A DNA stretch of 64,000 bases from assembly GCA_034766995.1 (NCBI GenBank), contig CM068314.1:29343708-29407707 (forward strand), given 5' to 3'. The notes below the pieces were generated by a model, which had not been told where the DNA came from, ran no database searches, and saw nothing but the letters and a program-made list of their open reading frames with translations. Position 1 is the stretch's first letter. Each line of letters begins with the position of its first letter. This document shows positions 46,726-58,931 of the stretch, piece after piece. The position numbers were made by a program, and so were the translations under genes. Origin of the DNA: Acanthacorydalis orientalis (lineage: Eukaryota > Arthropoda > Insecta > Megaloptera > Corydalidae).

Positions 46726-48016
46726 CTATAGTATGTAGTAGTCATACACACTATATGTATATTTCTTAACGAAAAGATTTACCTATATGATCATATTTTA
46801 AATTATATTTATATTGCTTTACCCATAATCTTTATTGAAATAAATTTTCTTTAAAAATATATCATATTCAATACCAGATTTTCATTATTTTCAGCTACAT
46901 TTGAAATAAACGTGTTTTTTTGTGAGTGATACTTTATTGATTACCTTACATAATTTACAACTCAATATAATTCAATACTATTTATATTTCGAATTGAAAA
47001 TATTAAAATTTATTCACTCAATTAATTCTGAATCCGAATTTAATTTCTGAAAATTGCTATCATAAAAGAACCCTTTTTGTGAAAAAACTAAATTCCTTTT
47101 TAGTAAAATAAATTAGTATATTTATAGATGTATGATATGATTCATTATAATAAAACAGCTGCTTATGATTTCAACATAAGACATCTTGTGTTAATAGCTT
47201 CTTCTAAGAAAAACTTATTAGTTTCTATATATACCGTACGATATTTTACTTTGAATGTTACTAAAAATAAAAATTATTTGCAAAGCCAATCATACACTCG
47301 TATATCATCTTAACTTGCTCCTCATTCATTCTTGAATTTATTAATGAATTAGTAAATGAAAGTTCATGTTTAGGAATTTATTTTGTTCTTGACTTATTAA
47401 AAATCTTTTCTATACTATTAATAGTTATTAATATTTTTTTAAAGTTAAACAAATAACATTTTTTATTTATTAACACTTTTTAATAAATCATTTACCTTGC
47501 TTGTCAGTTTTGAACAATAGAAATAATTTTGTGTAAATATGTTATTTTTAATTACATGTTATATATATATATATATAGTTTATGAATATTCATTTTACTA
47601 TACATATATATATATATCCAAAACATATACACTTATCGATCTATACATCATAAATACGTTATTGCAGTAATAAGTTTCTTACAAAAAAACATGTAGAGTT
47701 TTAACTAACCTGTTTAATGTGCAAATATGAATTACATGGTAATTGTACCAGAAAGGGTAAATTGAATTTTGATGGGATATAAAGTACTATTTCCGATTGT
47801 ATATAAAACTACATTAAACTATTATAGAACAATAATTATTCGCATAGAAAATCAGTGTGTAATTAGTTTATGATATCATTTTGATTATTCATATTACTAG
47901 ATGTTAATTATTATTATTCACAGATACGCAATTTGCGTATATTGTTATCTAAAGAAGGATTTATATGCAAATAGATTTTATTATCAATCTTTTAATTACT
48001 GTCATAAACAATATAA
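46723..48016. other. A+T-rich stretch, no gene seen
   Basis: Short TA runs near 47562-47577 and 47603-47618. Open frames are chance. Confidence 0.55.
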
Positions 48017-48018
48017 GA

Positions 48019-48071
<53 letters not shown>
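48017..48071. repeat. (TA)n microsatellite
   Basis: TA tract with one acata interruption. Confidence 0.95.
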
Positions 48072-48530
48072 AATAATCGTAATTAATGTTCTAATTTTAA
48101 TTATTGTATAGTTTAAAGATATCAGTATGGTTTTCCATGTTATATATGCATAATTCGTTTGATAATATTATAATTAAAAGTGTCTAAATACAGTTAATAA
48201 AATATTAAATTAAACAATCTAGAAAGTAACATCAAAAACATATATAGTTTTCAATTATTTTTTTATTTTTTTCCATAGTATATTTTAAGTTTTTTTTTAT
48301 AATTTTATGTTATAATTAAAACGTTTGTCTATGTATACAAAATATTGTTCCTTAAGGAAGAATATAAGTTCTTGAAACAAAATTATCTTTAATAAAAGTG
48401 TTTTCCAAGAGAAACGCAATTTTTTAAGAGGTTATATTTCACGGATGTGAAAATACAGCTGTAGTTTTTTGACATTTGGTAAGTTTTGACATTGACATTT
48501 TTAGTTATGGCTTTGTATTAGTTATGGCTT
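48072..48530. other. A+T-rich stretch, possibly the 5' untranslated part of the next transposon
   Basis: 48430-48530 (gacatttggtaagttttgac repeated as ttgacattgacattttt) resembles leader sequence of the transposase that follows, but no terminal repeat was identified. Confidence 0.35.
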
Positions 48531-49134
48531 GAAAATGGTCGTTCCATAAAAAATACATTTCGTAAATTATGCGATATTTATTCCCGACATATCGTCCATC
48601 TGAATCAACAATTCTTCGATTAGTGAGTAATTTTGAAGAGTCTGGATCGGTAAAGATAAAGAAACATCAACAGGTGTTCGTGGTGTTCGTTTTGATGAAA
48701 ACATTGATTTCGTTCGTGAAAGTGTATCAGAAGAGTCAAGAATGTCAATTCCACAATGTTCACAGCAATTGGGTTTTTCACAGACAACCACATACCATAT
48801 TTTGCATAAAAATTAATTGCCGAGGACTTATAAGGTTCAATTAACACAAGAATTGAAGCCATCAGACTATTCACTACGTCGGAGATTTGTTAACTGGATA
48901 CTAGAACAACAAGTTTTTTTTTTGAAAGTCATCTTTATCGATGAGGCTCATTTCGAAATCTCTGGCCTCGTCAACAAGCCAAATTGCCGAATCTAGCGCG
49001 AAGAAAATCCGAGAGTGATCGTTAAGAACCCACTGCATACAGAAAGAGTAACTGTTTGGTGTGCACTTTGGTCCGGTGTAGTCATTGGTCCTTACTTTTT
49101 TGAGAATCAGTACTGTGTTCGTGCAAAAATGTAA
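48531..49134 (+). pseudogene. IS630/Tc1-like (HTH + DDE) transposase pseudogene, 3' part lost
   Basis: Three frames are needed. First ENGRSIKNTFRKLCDIYSRH, then RPSESTILRLVSNFEESGSV, then DENIDFVRESVSEESRMSIP through QQLGFSQTTTYHILHKN (stop), ELKPSDYSLRRRFVNWILEQ, VIFIDEAHFEISG with the first catalytic Asp at 48940-48942, and ERVTVWCALWSG to VIGPYFFEN. This is the arrangement of a common insect transposase with a DUF4817-like helix-turn-helix N-terminus and an IS630-type DDE domain. The second and third acidic residues are missing because homology ends at about 49120. Two frameshifts and at least two stops are visible. Termini were not found. The open frames of 74-91 codons overlapping it are out-of-frame. 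Confidence 0.75.
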
Positions 49135-50032
49135 GGAAATTTTCTGATAGGATATTTTAAAAAAATAGTCAAGTTATTGAAAGAAAAAATTCAATAAGTA
49201 AAACTGAATTTGTGGAAAAGTGTTTGTTCTGGTCCGAAAAATTAACTTAAAAATATGACGTTATTATTTTTGAATTTTTTACGATAATACTCCAGAAACT
49301 TCTCAAAATTTTAAATAAAATAAGAAAATAATTAAAAATCTTATTGCGTTAGAATAAAATACCTTAGGGTGAGTTCTATAAGGTTCTATTTTTGTATATA
49401 ATGGATTGAAATTGAAGTAAAAGCTTATAAAGATGATATACTCTAAAAAGAGTTCTGATAAAAATTATACAATGAGCCGTAGTATAATTTTTTCCGATTT
49501 TTTTCCTGTATATCTGTTTATGATTAAAGAATGATTTTCTATGAGGTTAAGCTTGAATTATATATTGATTCTATAAATTGTATAGCCTGGAAAAACAATA
49601 TTTCAACAATGAAAATATTAAGTAGTTTAAATTGAATTGTAACAAACTTTCCTCCATAATGTCTACATATTTATTATTTACTGGCTAAATATTTATCTTA
49701 TATACTTTCATACATTTGGAAGCCAACAATTTGATCGGATCAATTTTTTAACTTATTTTAAAGGTACTAGGAAGACAAATTTTTAATTCTGTAATATATT
49801 CCAGTGTCCATGTATTTTAATTTGTCAAATAAATTGTATCTAATCTAGTTTTATATGAATTTAAACACTACAAAATCTTTATAAAATTAAAATTAAATTT
49901 TTAATTTTACTGTTCCTAGATATATTCTCTTTTTTATTCCGTGGATATGTTTTATGATTAAGTACTAGTTACATTTCACAATTAAACACTCAATACGCAA
50001 ATTGTGTACTTATACGCAATACATGTAGAATT
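49135..50032. other. A+T-rich stretch, no gene seen
   Basis: May include unrecognisable decayed sequence of the preceding transposon. No frame or terminal repeat is supported. Confidence 0.45.
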
Positions 50033-50119
50033 TTAAATGTATTCTGGAGACTTGCCAACATCATACAAAGCAATCACGGCGACTCGAATTTCTTTGTCAC
50101 CTCGTTCAATGTTTACCGG
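50033..50119 (-). pseudogene. Helix-turn-helix fragment of a transposase-like protein
   Basis: The minus strand encodes NIERGDKEIRVAVIALYDVG followed by KSPEYI and a stop. The R(V/A)xVIALYxxGKSPxEI pattern is the first helix-turn-helix of Tc1/IS630-like transposases. Only about 26 residues are recognisable and no catalytic part is seen on either side. The patch is clearly less A+T-rich than its neighbourhood. A small exon of a host gene is a less likely alternative. Confidence 0.35.
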
Positions 50120-50275
50120 TCAATATATACAAAACAATTTATTGTGTCACAAATCAAAAATTTTAATTCATCAAGATATTATTTTCTAGGAAACTTATTT
50201 ATTTAGTACTCGTGTTCTTTATTGACTTATTATTTTATTTGTGACAATAAAACGTATATTGGATATTGTTATTTG

Positions 50276-50277
<2 letters not shown>
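50120..50277. other. A+T-rich stretch, no gene seen
   Basis: Short spacer before the TA array. Confidence 0.5.

Positions 50278-50340
<63 letters not shown>
50278..50340. repeat. (TA)n microsatellite
   Basis: About 62 bp of uninterrupted TA, among the longest pure tracts here. Confidence 0.96.
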
Positions 50341-50344
<4 letters not shown>

Positions 50345-50799
50345 ACCAAAATATTTTTTATATATTGTAAAAATATATTTTGATATAATGAAATAATGAA
50401 TCCTAAACGATAAAACGACACGTCGTTATTTTCTTGTGTTATGATTTTCTCTTATCTATGTTATTATTTATTAAAAAAATAACCTTCAACACTACATTTA
50501 ACAATTTAACGCTGTATAAATAGTGAAGTAATTAAAAGTGACTTAAACAATGTACAAGTATTAAAATGCAAGAAGTAGAAATAACTGTTTTTTTATTATT
50601 AAACTATATAATGTTAATTACAGGCGATAATTTATTATGTATGCATATATGTATGTATATATAAATATATACATAAAGTGGGGAGAATATGCCAAATGTT
50701 ATTTATTTGCTTCCTGTATTAAGTGCAGAAGTTTATTTTTAACAAACATTTAATTTACTATAAAACATATTATTCGAACTTCCAAATTATTGACTCATT
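50341..50799. other. A+T-rich stretch, no gene seen
   Basis: A tgcatatatgtatgtatata run lies at about 50642-50675. Nothing else. Confidence 0.5.
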
Positions 50800-50916
50800 C
50801 TACAAACAATAAAAAAATTTTCGATAAAAAACTTTCAGTAAATAAAATTGACCATTTTCTATTATTTTTTATGCAAATTTCGATGTTAATACCATTATCT
50901 TCAGAATTCTAGTATA
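50800..50916 (-). repeat. Dispersed repeat with gaagatgat core, copy E (diverged)
   Basis: Read on the minus strand: attctgaagataatggtatt, aacatcgaaatttgcataaa, then a diverged aaaatggtcaatttta and ttatcgaaaattt. Block order is as in copies A-D, with more substitutions. Confidence 0.33.
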
Positions 50917-50953
50917 CAGACAAAAAACTTGTAAACCATTTTTATTTTCATAA

Positions 50954-50984
<31 letters not shown>

Positions 50985-51650
50985 ATTATAAATTTGTAGT
51001 CATCTCTTCAAAATAATTGTATTTTTATCAAAATTCATATAAACTATCACAATAGAGAATTACACATTATTGAACATTTTTTTAAAGAAAATGTTGTACC
51101 GTTCTGTGCATTAATTCATTTGTAAAAGTTGTAATATATAATTGCAGTAGGATCTTATTTTTTTAAATTGTTGAAAATGGTATAAATAAATTAAAAAACT
51201 AAATTCTTCTATTATAGGTAACATTTTTAAACGATTGAAGTAATTAACAGGTATGAAATGATCATTTTAAAATAAACAATACATAGAGTTATTTGATTCT
51301 TTATTTTTCAAATTAAACAATCGGATATTGTTGATCCGAATGGACCTAAAATATAATTTAAATTAGTACTACTATCAAAGGAGGGAACACTTGCCAAAAG
51401 TAGTGGTACAAATTACGAAAAAAAAAATAAATCAACTACTGTGCCATATGTAAATGTATTAGAAATATTGAACTTATAAACAAAAGTATTCATTAAGCAG
51501 TTGAACGATTATATATTGATAATTTATCTACAAAGTAACCTTTTCTAAGCATAGTTTTTGAGTTGGCATTAAATGATTTCTAATTAAATGAAATTTATGT
51601 TAAAAATAGCTTGTTAGTAATTATCAAATTATTCTCTTTTTCTTTATGTG

Positions 51651-51685
<35 letters not shown>

Positions 51686-51911
51686 TATGTTTGTATATAT
51701 ATGCGAAACATTTAAATTATTTTTTTCATTACTAAACAGAGTTCTTTTATATCTAAAATAAATTTATACACATAAGTTAGAAGAAAGTAATGAATGAATA
51801 TCTGTCTTTCTGAAGTAATGAATGAGTCATAAGTTGTTACAAAATAATTAGAATATAATTTATGTGAACATCAATAGAGTCATTAGGTAGGAAAAGAAAT
51901 AAATGTATAGC

Positions 51912-51914
<3 letters not shown>

Positions 51915-51962
<48 letters not shown>
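51915..51962. repeat. (TA)n microsatellite
   Basis: About 47 bp of TA. Confidence 0.95.
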
Positions 51963-51965
<3 letters not shown>

Positions 51966-52195
51966 CTACTCGTTAAAAGTAATTCAATCAAAAAATAAAT
52001 GTTGCACACATATCAAAATTGATTAAGTATGTACAAAATTGTATGCAAATTTTTGCTTAAATACCAATGAATTACTCTTATTACAAAAACACTTGATCTA
52101 ACATGTTTTTACAGCTCAAAAGGAAATAAAAATATGCATTCAGTGTATGCATATTTAAAGACAGAAATATGATTTATACCTCACTTACGGAGCAT

Positions 52196-52198
52196 CAT

Positions 52199-52233
<35 letters not shown>
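52196..52233. repeat. (AC)n(AT)n microsatellite
   Basis: About 20 bp of AC followed by about 15 bp of AT. A gtgtttgtgtgtg run follows at 52241. Confidence 0.93.
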
Positions 52234-53151
52234 CATAAATGTGTTTGTGTGTGAAATGTATGTAATGATGCAAAAACGATATGAGTTTGAAACAACGTCG
52301 TTCTTGCATTGTTACAGTCAGTGAGTTCATTCAGTTTATATGGATGTAAGAAACTTACGTATATTTTTTATTTAATCCATTTCGATCCATTTCGTTAGCT
52401 CTGTATATTTATTATACGTATGCGTTCTAGCAATTAAGTATAATAACATTTTTATGATGCACAACACCACGAAACAACATATTGCAAATTGAATTTAAAT
52501 TAATTTCATTTTTATATGCACTCTATTGTCGGTGTATGCACCGCATATTGTATATTTAATGCGAGTGTTTATTTCATCACAGTATTCATTTTTATATGTA
52601 ATATAAATAATTCAGTTTTAATTATTAAAAAAGTATTACTTTGTATCAATTTTTGATTGTATTTATTTATCTGATCTGAGGAAAAAATGTACTGACATAG
52701 AATTGATGTTGAGTCATTCTCAATATTGTCTTTTATATACACATGTTTCCATATTTCTATCAGTTGAATATTTTTCAATTTTTTTAATGTTAGCATGCCA
52801 CTCGTTTTCTATAGAATCTATGTAGGTAGAAAAATTGACAATCAACATTGAAATTAGACATTTAAATATAAACTAATCTTAATGTCATAAGTGAATTTTT
52901 CATTTCTTTCAAATATTAAGCATTTTTTCAGATCAGAATATTTAATTGATTGTTCATGACCAGATTATTGTTTATACACATTAACTAATTAATTGAAATT
53001 CGATATGACCAAAAAACACCATGTATTTTTCAGATTAATATTTTTGCAAGCTTATTAATGAAAAAAATATTTATACATTGCTAAATATTATAATTCAATA
53101 CTAATAACCAACATTAATAAAGAATAATTAAATAACAAATTAAACAATAAT

Positions 53152-53350
53152 TCAGTAGGCATCTAGAGTGTGAAAGTTTTCGAAATATTCTGGTAAATGT
53201 AGAGGTATTTGACATTTTTTACACTGCCAAGTCCTTTCGCTTCTTATATTATTTTTTGAATACAAATTACATCTCTGCAGAATATTGCTTTTTACCAGTA
53301 GAAAGTGTTTGTTCAGGAAAATGTGCCCTCACTCGAATACCCCATTTGTA
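53152..53350 (-). pseudogene. piggyBac transposase C-terminal cysteine-rich domain remnant
   Basis: The minus strand reads KWGIRVRAHFPEQTLSTGKK and QYSAE. After a frameshift near 53270 it continues RCNLYSKNNIRSERTWQCKK, then CQIPLHLPEYFENFHTLDAY and a stop at 53152-53154. This is the C-terminal zinc-binding domain of piggyBac transposases (consensus HFPE..P.TGKK......RC.VC.....R.ET...C..C...LC...CFE.YHT). WQCKKC is intact, but the second Cys of the first pair and the later Cys pair are replaced (Y, H, Y), so zinc binding would fail. No catalytic DDD part is recognisable upstream. It may be related to the MITE at 37732, but that is not shown. Confidence 0.7.
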
Positions 53351-53880
53351 AAATAAAATAAAAATAAAAATAAATGTTATTGACAACTGAATATCGTACA
53401 GGGCCTGTCTGGCCGGTATGTTATAATCTTACTGCGGTGCCCTTACCGTTGTCGGTATTTATCCGCTCTAAAAAATTGAGTGTGGTGTGTTTGTGTTATT
53501 GAAATTTTTATTATTGTCCATGCAAGTTTTTCCGGGAAAAATTTTCAAAAAACCGGGGATAAAATGGATAAATTTTGCTTTCTCTGTCTCTTTTATACAA
53601 ACTCAAAATAGACATGTTGCAGGGTTCGTTTCTATGGTTCACACTTTAACACTAGATGTATATAATTACTTTTTTCTAATACATGCTTTGTAGCTGCATT
53701 AAAGCGAATTAAATCTGCTTGCGTCTCAGAGACATCAATGTTTACAATGGCATAAGAAACACATAACATATCAGAGACGTCTTTATATGACAAGAGGTTA
53801 ATAGCACTTACTTCATTTTGAAAGCGCAAAAGCATAGAAAAACCAGATGTTTTTTCATATATTAACGCCTAGATTTTTGT
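53351..53880. other. Higher-complexity stretch of unknown origin
   Basis: 53395-53475 is CpG-containing (gggcctgtctggccggtatg), and 53535-53565 carries ccgggaaaaa and aaccgggg. A minus-strand 67-codon frame (53632-53835) reads MLLRFQNEVSAINLLSYKDV and onward, a balanced composition unlike the chance frames, but I recognise no family. It could be the degraded middle of the piggyBac element, another transposon nested next to it, or a host sequence. Confidence 0.25.
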
Positions 53881-54172
53881 ATAGGAGTATAATATTCCTT
53901 TATGAAATTAAATTTAGCTGCAGTTCAAAACTTCTTCTAATACAACTTTCTTAATACTTTGATAAAAAGTATATTTTCAGTAAAATAAAAAACACTAAAA
54001 TTTGATAATTTTCTCATAAATTATCATTCAAAATATATTTTCTGCGGGTTGAATAATATTCTAGAATCATCATTTGAAGCCCATTTTAATAATAATTTAT
54101 AATTAATGAATAGAGTTAAACTGAAATATCAATCAATTTAATATTCATACACACATGCACAGATATATGTAT

Positions 54173-54175
<3 letters not shown>
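53881..54175. other. A+T-rich stretch, possible dispersed-repeat relic
   Basis: 54050-54090 (ctagaatcatcatttgaagc) weakly resembles the inverted gaagatgat core. Otherwise nothing. Confidence 0.3.
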
Positions 54176-54221
<46 letters not shown>

Positions 54222-54226
54222 TATAA
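54176..54226. repeat. (TA)n microsatellite
   Basis: About 40 bp of TA plus acatatatata. Confidence 0.95.
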
Positions 54227-54764
54227 AGATCAACAAAAACCGACGGATTATAAATATAACAGGAAATAATCATTTTGTTGAAACAGCCGAACTTGTTTTA
54301 AACTTAAAATTAAATAAATTGGTATTAAGTAAAATGTAGATGAAAAGAGTTTAACTACAATTTATGAGCTGTCACCTTTCATTGATAAATTTGTATAATT
54401 TCTGACATTTGAAGATAAAGAATGAATATATTTCTTAAATTTTAACTAAACCGGAAATTTAAATCTGTAATTCGTTAGAGAATTATTTTTATAGTTTATA
54501 AACTTGATTATACATTTATCATAATTAGTTTCTTTTTCATTAAAAAAACATATATGTTTTTTTCGAATGAATTTTCTACAATTTTTACTTCTCTTAATGT
54601 AGCTTATTTAATCTTTTTGCTATACAATAAAAAGTCAATAAATTTATTAGCAATGTCAATATTTATATGTCTTTTAAAGGCATTTTGATTTTGAGAAAAT
54701 TAAGATTTTTTTATCTAAATATGTTCATTAAATTTTAGATAAAGTTTACTATTAATTTGAAGTG

Positions 54765-54797
<33 letters not shown>

Positions 54798-54889
54798 ACA
54801 CATAAATCGACAAATTAATAAATAATAACAAATTAATAAATGAGAAAGTGTATTTTAATTTAAAAATTTGTTTTATAAATGAATTGTAT
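54227..54889. other. A+T-rich stretch, no gene seen
   Basis: TA tract at 54766-54791. Nothing else. Confidence 0.55.
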
Positions 54890-55090
54890 CTTGCCCAAAG
54901 GAGGTAACAACAATAAAATAAATATTGTTAAACGTGTTGCGATAGGTCATGGAGTGGTTTCAAAACCTGTTTTTTAACCAGAGTATATTGCAAGACAGCG
55001 AAAACGTATCAACACTGCCGGCATGACCGTGCTGTAGGCAATGTCACAGCTAGACAACAACGAAGAAGTGTAGGTAACACTTTAGTATGT
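54890..55090. other. Short higher-complexity patch, unassigned
   Basis: Contains aacactgccggcatgaccgt, and gaagaagtgtag|gtaaca which resembles a splice donor. Frames are short and carry stops. No family recognised. Confidence 0.2.
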
Positions 55091-56046
55091 TCACTCACAT
55101 CCATTCATATGGATATCTTTCTATCTTTAACCAAAGATTATGTGCGTTTATGTATTTGAGTAACTATGAATATGTGTGTCTGTGTATGTTTGTATGTATT
55201 TTATCCTTGAACTGTGGGAAACACTACTGAATTCATTCATAAAACTTACTTCCGGTGCGTTCTTTTTTTAAGCTGATTTTAATTTTATTAAAATTGGTCG
55301 TATACTAATTTTTGTTAATTTTAATTTGCGTTCATACCATCACGCATACTTGCTTACCTCGTTTTCAGTTCAACGTAATTTTTATACAAGAAAGATACGC
55401 GATAATAATAATACTTTGCTTAATTATTTCTAGTTCAGTCAATAAGTATAAACACATACATGTACAAAAAAAATATTAATTTAGTGTAAAAAGTTGCATG
55501 TTTTTTGTATATAGTTGTCTTGGAATAAGAATGTTGCAGATTTTAATAATTTTTCTATATAATTATAATAATTATTATAATACTTGAAATAGAGAAAGTA
55601 ACAAATGAAACAAATATATATATATATGAAGATAAATTGTTTAATGTCAGATTTCTCTTTATTACATTAAAACTTTAATTTGTATTTATAAGAGTATCAG
55701 ATAATTAATTATTTTTTGAATATTTGAAAATTTTCAAATAGTTTAATAATATAATTTTAAAATGAAGACATTGTCAAAAATGAATAGATACTTATTCTAA
55801 CATTGTTTCAATAGAATCATTACGCTGTATTTTTTTAAAAAACACATTAAGCTAGAATTGACAAAAGTGTACTAAATATCAAACGATTGAGTGAAAGTGA
55901 TGGGAAAAATTGTTCGTTATAGATGTGAATTTTTTTTGATACTGACATTAAGTCTCGAGTAGCTAGAAAATAAGAAACCAAATGAAACCTAACATTTCAA
56001 CCAAGTTGACAACATAACAATTTCACTTGTTATTTTATATGGACAT

Positions 56047-56105
<59 letters not shown>

Positions 56106-58290
56106 ATATGTATATCTTAGCTAGACAAATTGTTTTAATAAAGACACTATGTGAAAAATAACTTTCTTACTGTAACTTAAATTTATTTTCTGTAAATACT
56201 TTAATCAGTTTTAGTGCAATTAGTTTTAGAAAGCAGTTATATTATTATAAAATATTCAAAAAAATTCGGAAAAAATGCAAAAAATAGAGATAATATATAA
56301 TAGTTTAAGATATTTTGTTTTTTAATTAATTATTACATTCATTATTGTAATATATTTTTAAGATATTGAAACAAAAATATGCACACACATATAAATACAT
56401 GCATTATGTCCAAAAACACAATCATTTCTAAATCATCTAAAGAAACATTTAGTTTATGTCTTTATTTAACAACATAAAGGTTTCAAAACTTAAATGACAC
56501 TATAGATGTTTTTTTAAAATATTTTTTTAAATAAAAAGCTGTCATTAAAATGTCTAACTACAACAAAATAAATTTAGCGACATTGAACGGATCGTGATAA
56601 AAAATTTGTTATAACCAAAATATAATTCGTTATACCTGTTATATGTGGATGTCGATATGTATTTTGGTGAAAAATTTTACGATTGGTTTCATAAGTGTAC
56701 ACATAAGAGAAAGACGCTCTTTCATCCAATGATGTTTTTATTTATCGTTATTTTATCTATTTATGTGTCCCATATACGATTTTTGTTTTCTGCATAATCT
56801 ACAAATAAGTTAGTCTTTTTTAATATCTAAATTTTTACATTTTCTGATAATATTTTTTTTTGTATCGCCCATATTGGATACTACTAGTCTTGATTCTAAT
56901 AGAATTCCAATCTTTGAATTTTATTGTTTTATCAGATATAAATTTAAACAATTAAAAAATAATTTGCTCTGATCTTTTTTTTACTTCGTCTTTTGTTAAC
57001 CATTAATTATGAGCAGTTTCCACAAACATTTCATTTAACGTTGCATGCTTCTTCAGAATTTTTTTTAAGATTTTATTATGTCTAGAGAATGAGTAAATCT
57101 TTCTCTTAATACACTAAACATTTTTGCCAAATACCTGCATTTTCAACTACAGCATTGTGTCTATTATTTGCATAATTTTAATTTTTAAACTTTCTCAAAG
57201 AGTTTCTTCTACATTCTAGTTTCTACCAAATCCAATATTAAATATGATTATTTATAGAAAAGTAATGTAAAGTTAAAACTGCCTTAATATTTACATAAAT
57301 AAGGAATGCAGCATAAATTCGTAATATTTTTATTTCATAGTCTGTAAATATAATTGATAAACCTCACGTAAAGAAATTATGAATAATAAATTCATAAAAT
57401 TTTACATAAATCCATAAGAAAAAAATCAATTTGTTAACTTATTAATTGATATATGTTTGCAGCTTGTTGTTCTTTCTAATTTAGTCATTATAACTATTTT
57501 TTTCTCTTTCAAAAGGAATCTTTAAAAAGGTTTTATAATCAAATTAGTTACAATATCTGAAGTCGCTTTATCTCAGAAGATTAACGATGAAATTAAAGTT
57601 AAAACGTCTGATCCATGTCGTTACAATCGATGCTGCTATATATAAATTTTACTGTATTTGTCACCAGTTTTGTGATTTTTGTGTTCTATGATATACAAAC
57701 ATTTTCAAAAAAAATCTAAAGAAAGAAAATTGAATATTTCTATATTTGTACCTGATATGTACAAATGAAAACAAACGGTTTTATAAAAATACAAATGAGA
57801 AATATAATTACAGTTAATATTATAAGAAATGATAATAACAAAAGAGAAAGTTTGCAGTCATGTTTAACAAAAATTATATACTGAGATTATTATAATTAAA
57901 AAAATTAATATCATTGTAAAATAGGGATACTTGTTAAACGAGTCTATATGTTGTAAATCTAATTATAGTATAAAATTTCACACTATTCCGTAAACAAATA
58001 TTTGTAAAAATGAATGTACAGTCTAATATAAAATTAATCCTGATGATTGTAAAATCTATTTAATAAATAAGAGTTAAATAAAGTAATAAAATATAATCAT
58101 CTTTTAATTTGTGTAATTGACATTTTTGGAGTGTTAATTTTATTATATGTGACGTATTTAATATACTTTAATTAAAAGAGGAAACATTAAATTTAATTCA
58201 ATCGATCTTAAAGTTCTTATAAACACAATAAAAATAGTTTTATCTAAAATGACTCACATTACTAACGAAATGATTATATTGCCTCCTATT
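55091..58290. other. Long A+T-rich stretch with one microsatellite, no gene seen
   Basis: TA plus tgtatata repeat at 56056-56116. No coding frame, RNA or transposon end recognised. Confidence 0.5.
56056..56116. repeat. (TA)n(TGTATA)n microsatellite
   Basis: TA tract followed by tgtatatatgtatatatgta. Confidence 0.95.
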
Positions 58291-58700
58291 AATGCATCTT
58301 TAAAATGCATGCATGATTTATACATCCTATTGCGTGCAAGCAAAAAACATCATTGCAATATCTTTAACACCCATCCACTGTACCAAATCATCAGATAATG
58401 TGTACCACGTATAATTTAGTCGGTGCATATATTAAGCTTTGACACACACCATAAACCGTCTGGTGTATTTGTACGAATCGCCTTTGATATTATAAAAGTG
58501 TCACGGTTTTTACGCACAGCATTCTCTTTCACGAATGCGTCTGATTCGCTGTTTGACCGGAGACTTGTGTTATGATTGAATTGCATTGCAATGTAATCAA
58601 AATCTATTTAACGGCTCTAAAAGTTTATTACTGACAATCGACTGTACAGTTTTCAGTCGGATTTCGCTAATTATTGATTTTATGCACAAACATTAAATAC
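58291..58700. promoter_or_regulatory. Higher-complexity island, candidate enhancer
   Basis: CpG-bearing DNA with a TCF-like CCTTTGAT at 58481-58488, ataaaccgtctgg at about 58451, a homeodomain-like gctaattattg near 58667, and an inverted repeat attgcattgcaatg near 58579. No open frame. Regulatory function is inferred only from composition and motif density. Confidence 0.25.
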
Positions 58701-58849
58701 TTTTTTAAACGTTATTTATTTCGATAACTTTTTTGATTGTCTGAATATATCAACCTTAATTGATATATAAAGCAATAAAATAATATTTTTTGTTTGTTTA
58801 CGGTGATTGAAAACATGCCAAACAAGAACATATATATACACAGGTAAAT

Positions 58850-58925
<76 letters not shown>

Positions 58926-58931
58926 GTATAT
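58850..58931. repeat. (CA)n(TA)n(TGTA) microsatellite
   Basis: About 20 bp of CA, about 49 bp of TA, then tgtatatgtatatga. Confidence 0.96.

Larger units (their letters stand above)
50917..53151. other. A+T-rich stretch with microsatellites, no gene seen
   Basis: TA or AC/TA repeats at 50959-50985, 51654-51684, 51915-51962 and 52196-52233. 52240-52560 is a little more complex (aacaacgtcgttcttgcatt at about 52292-52311). The 75-codon minus frame at 52569-52796 has no domain. Confidence 0.5.

Noticed and set aside
48567..48874. Minus-strand frames of 74 and 84 codons
   Set aside because: Antisense shadows of the plus-strand transposase pseudogene. In the plus-strand 91-codon frame here, only the first part is real transposase frame before a frameshift.
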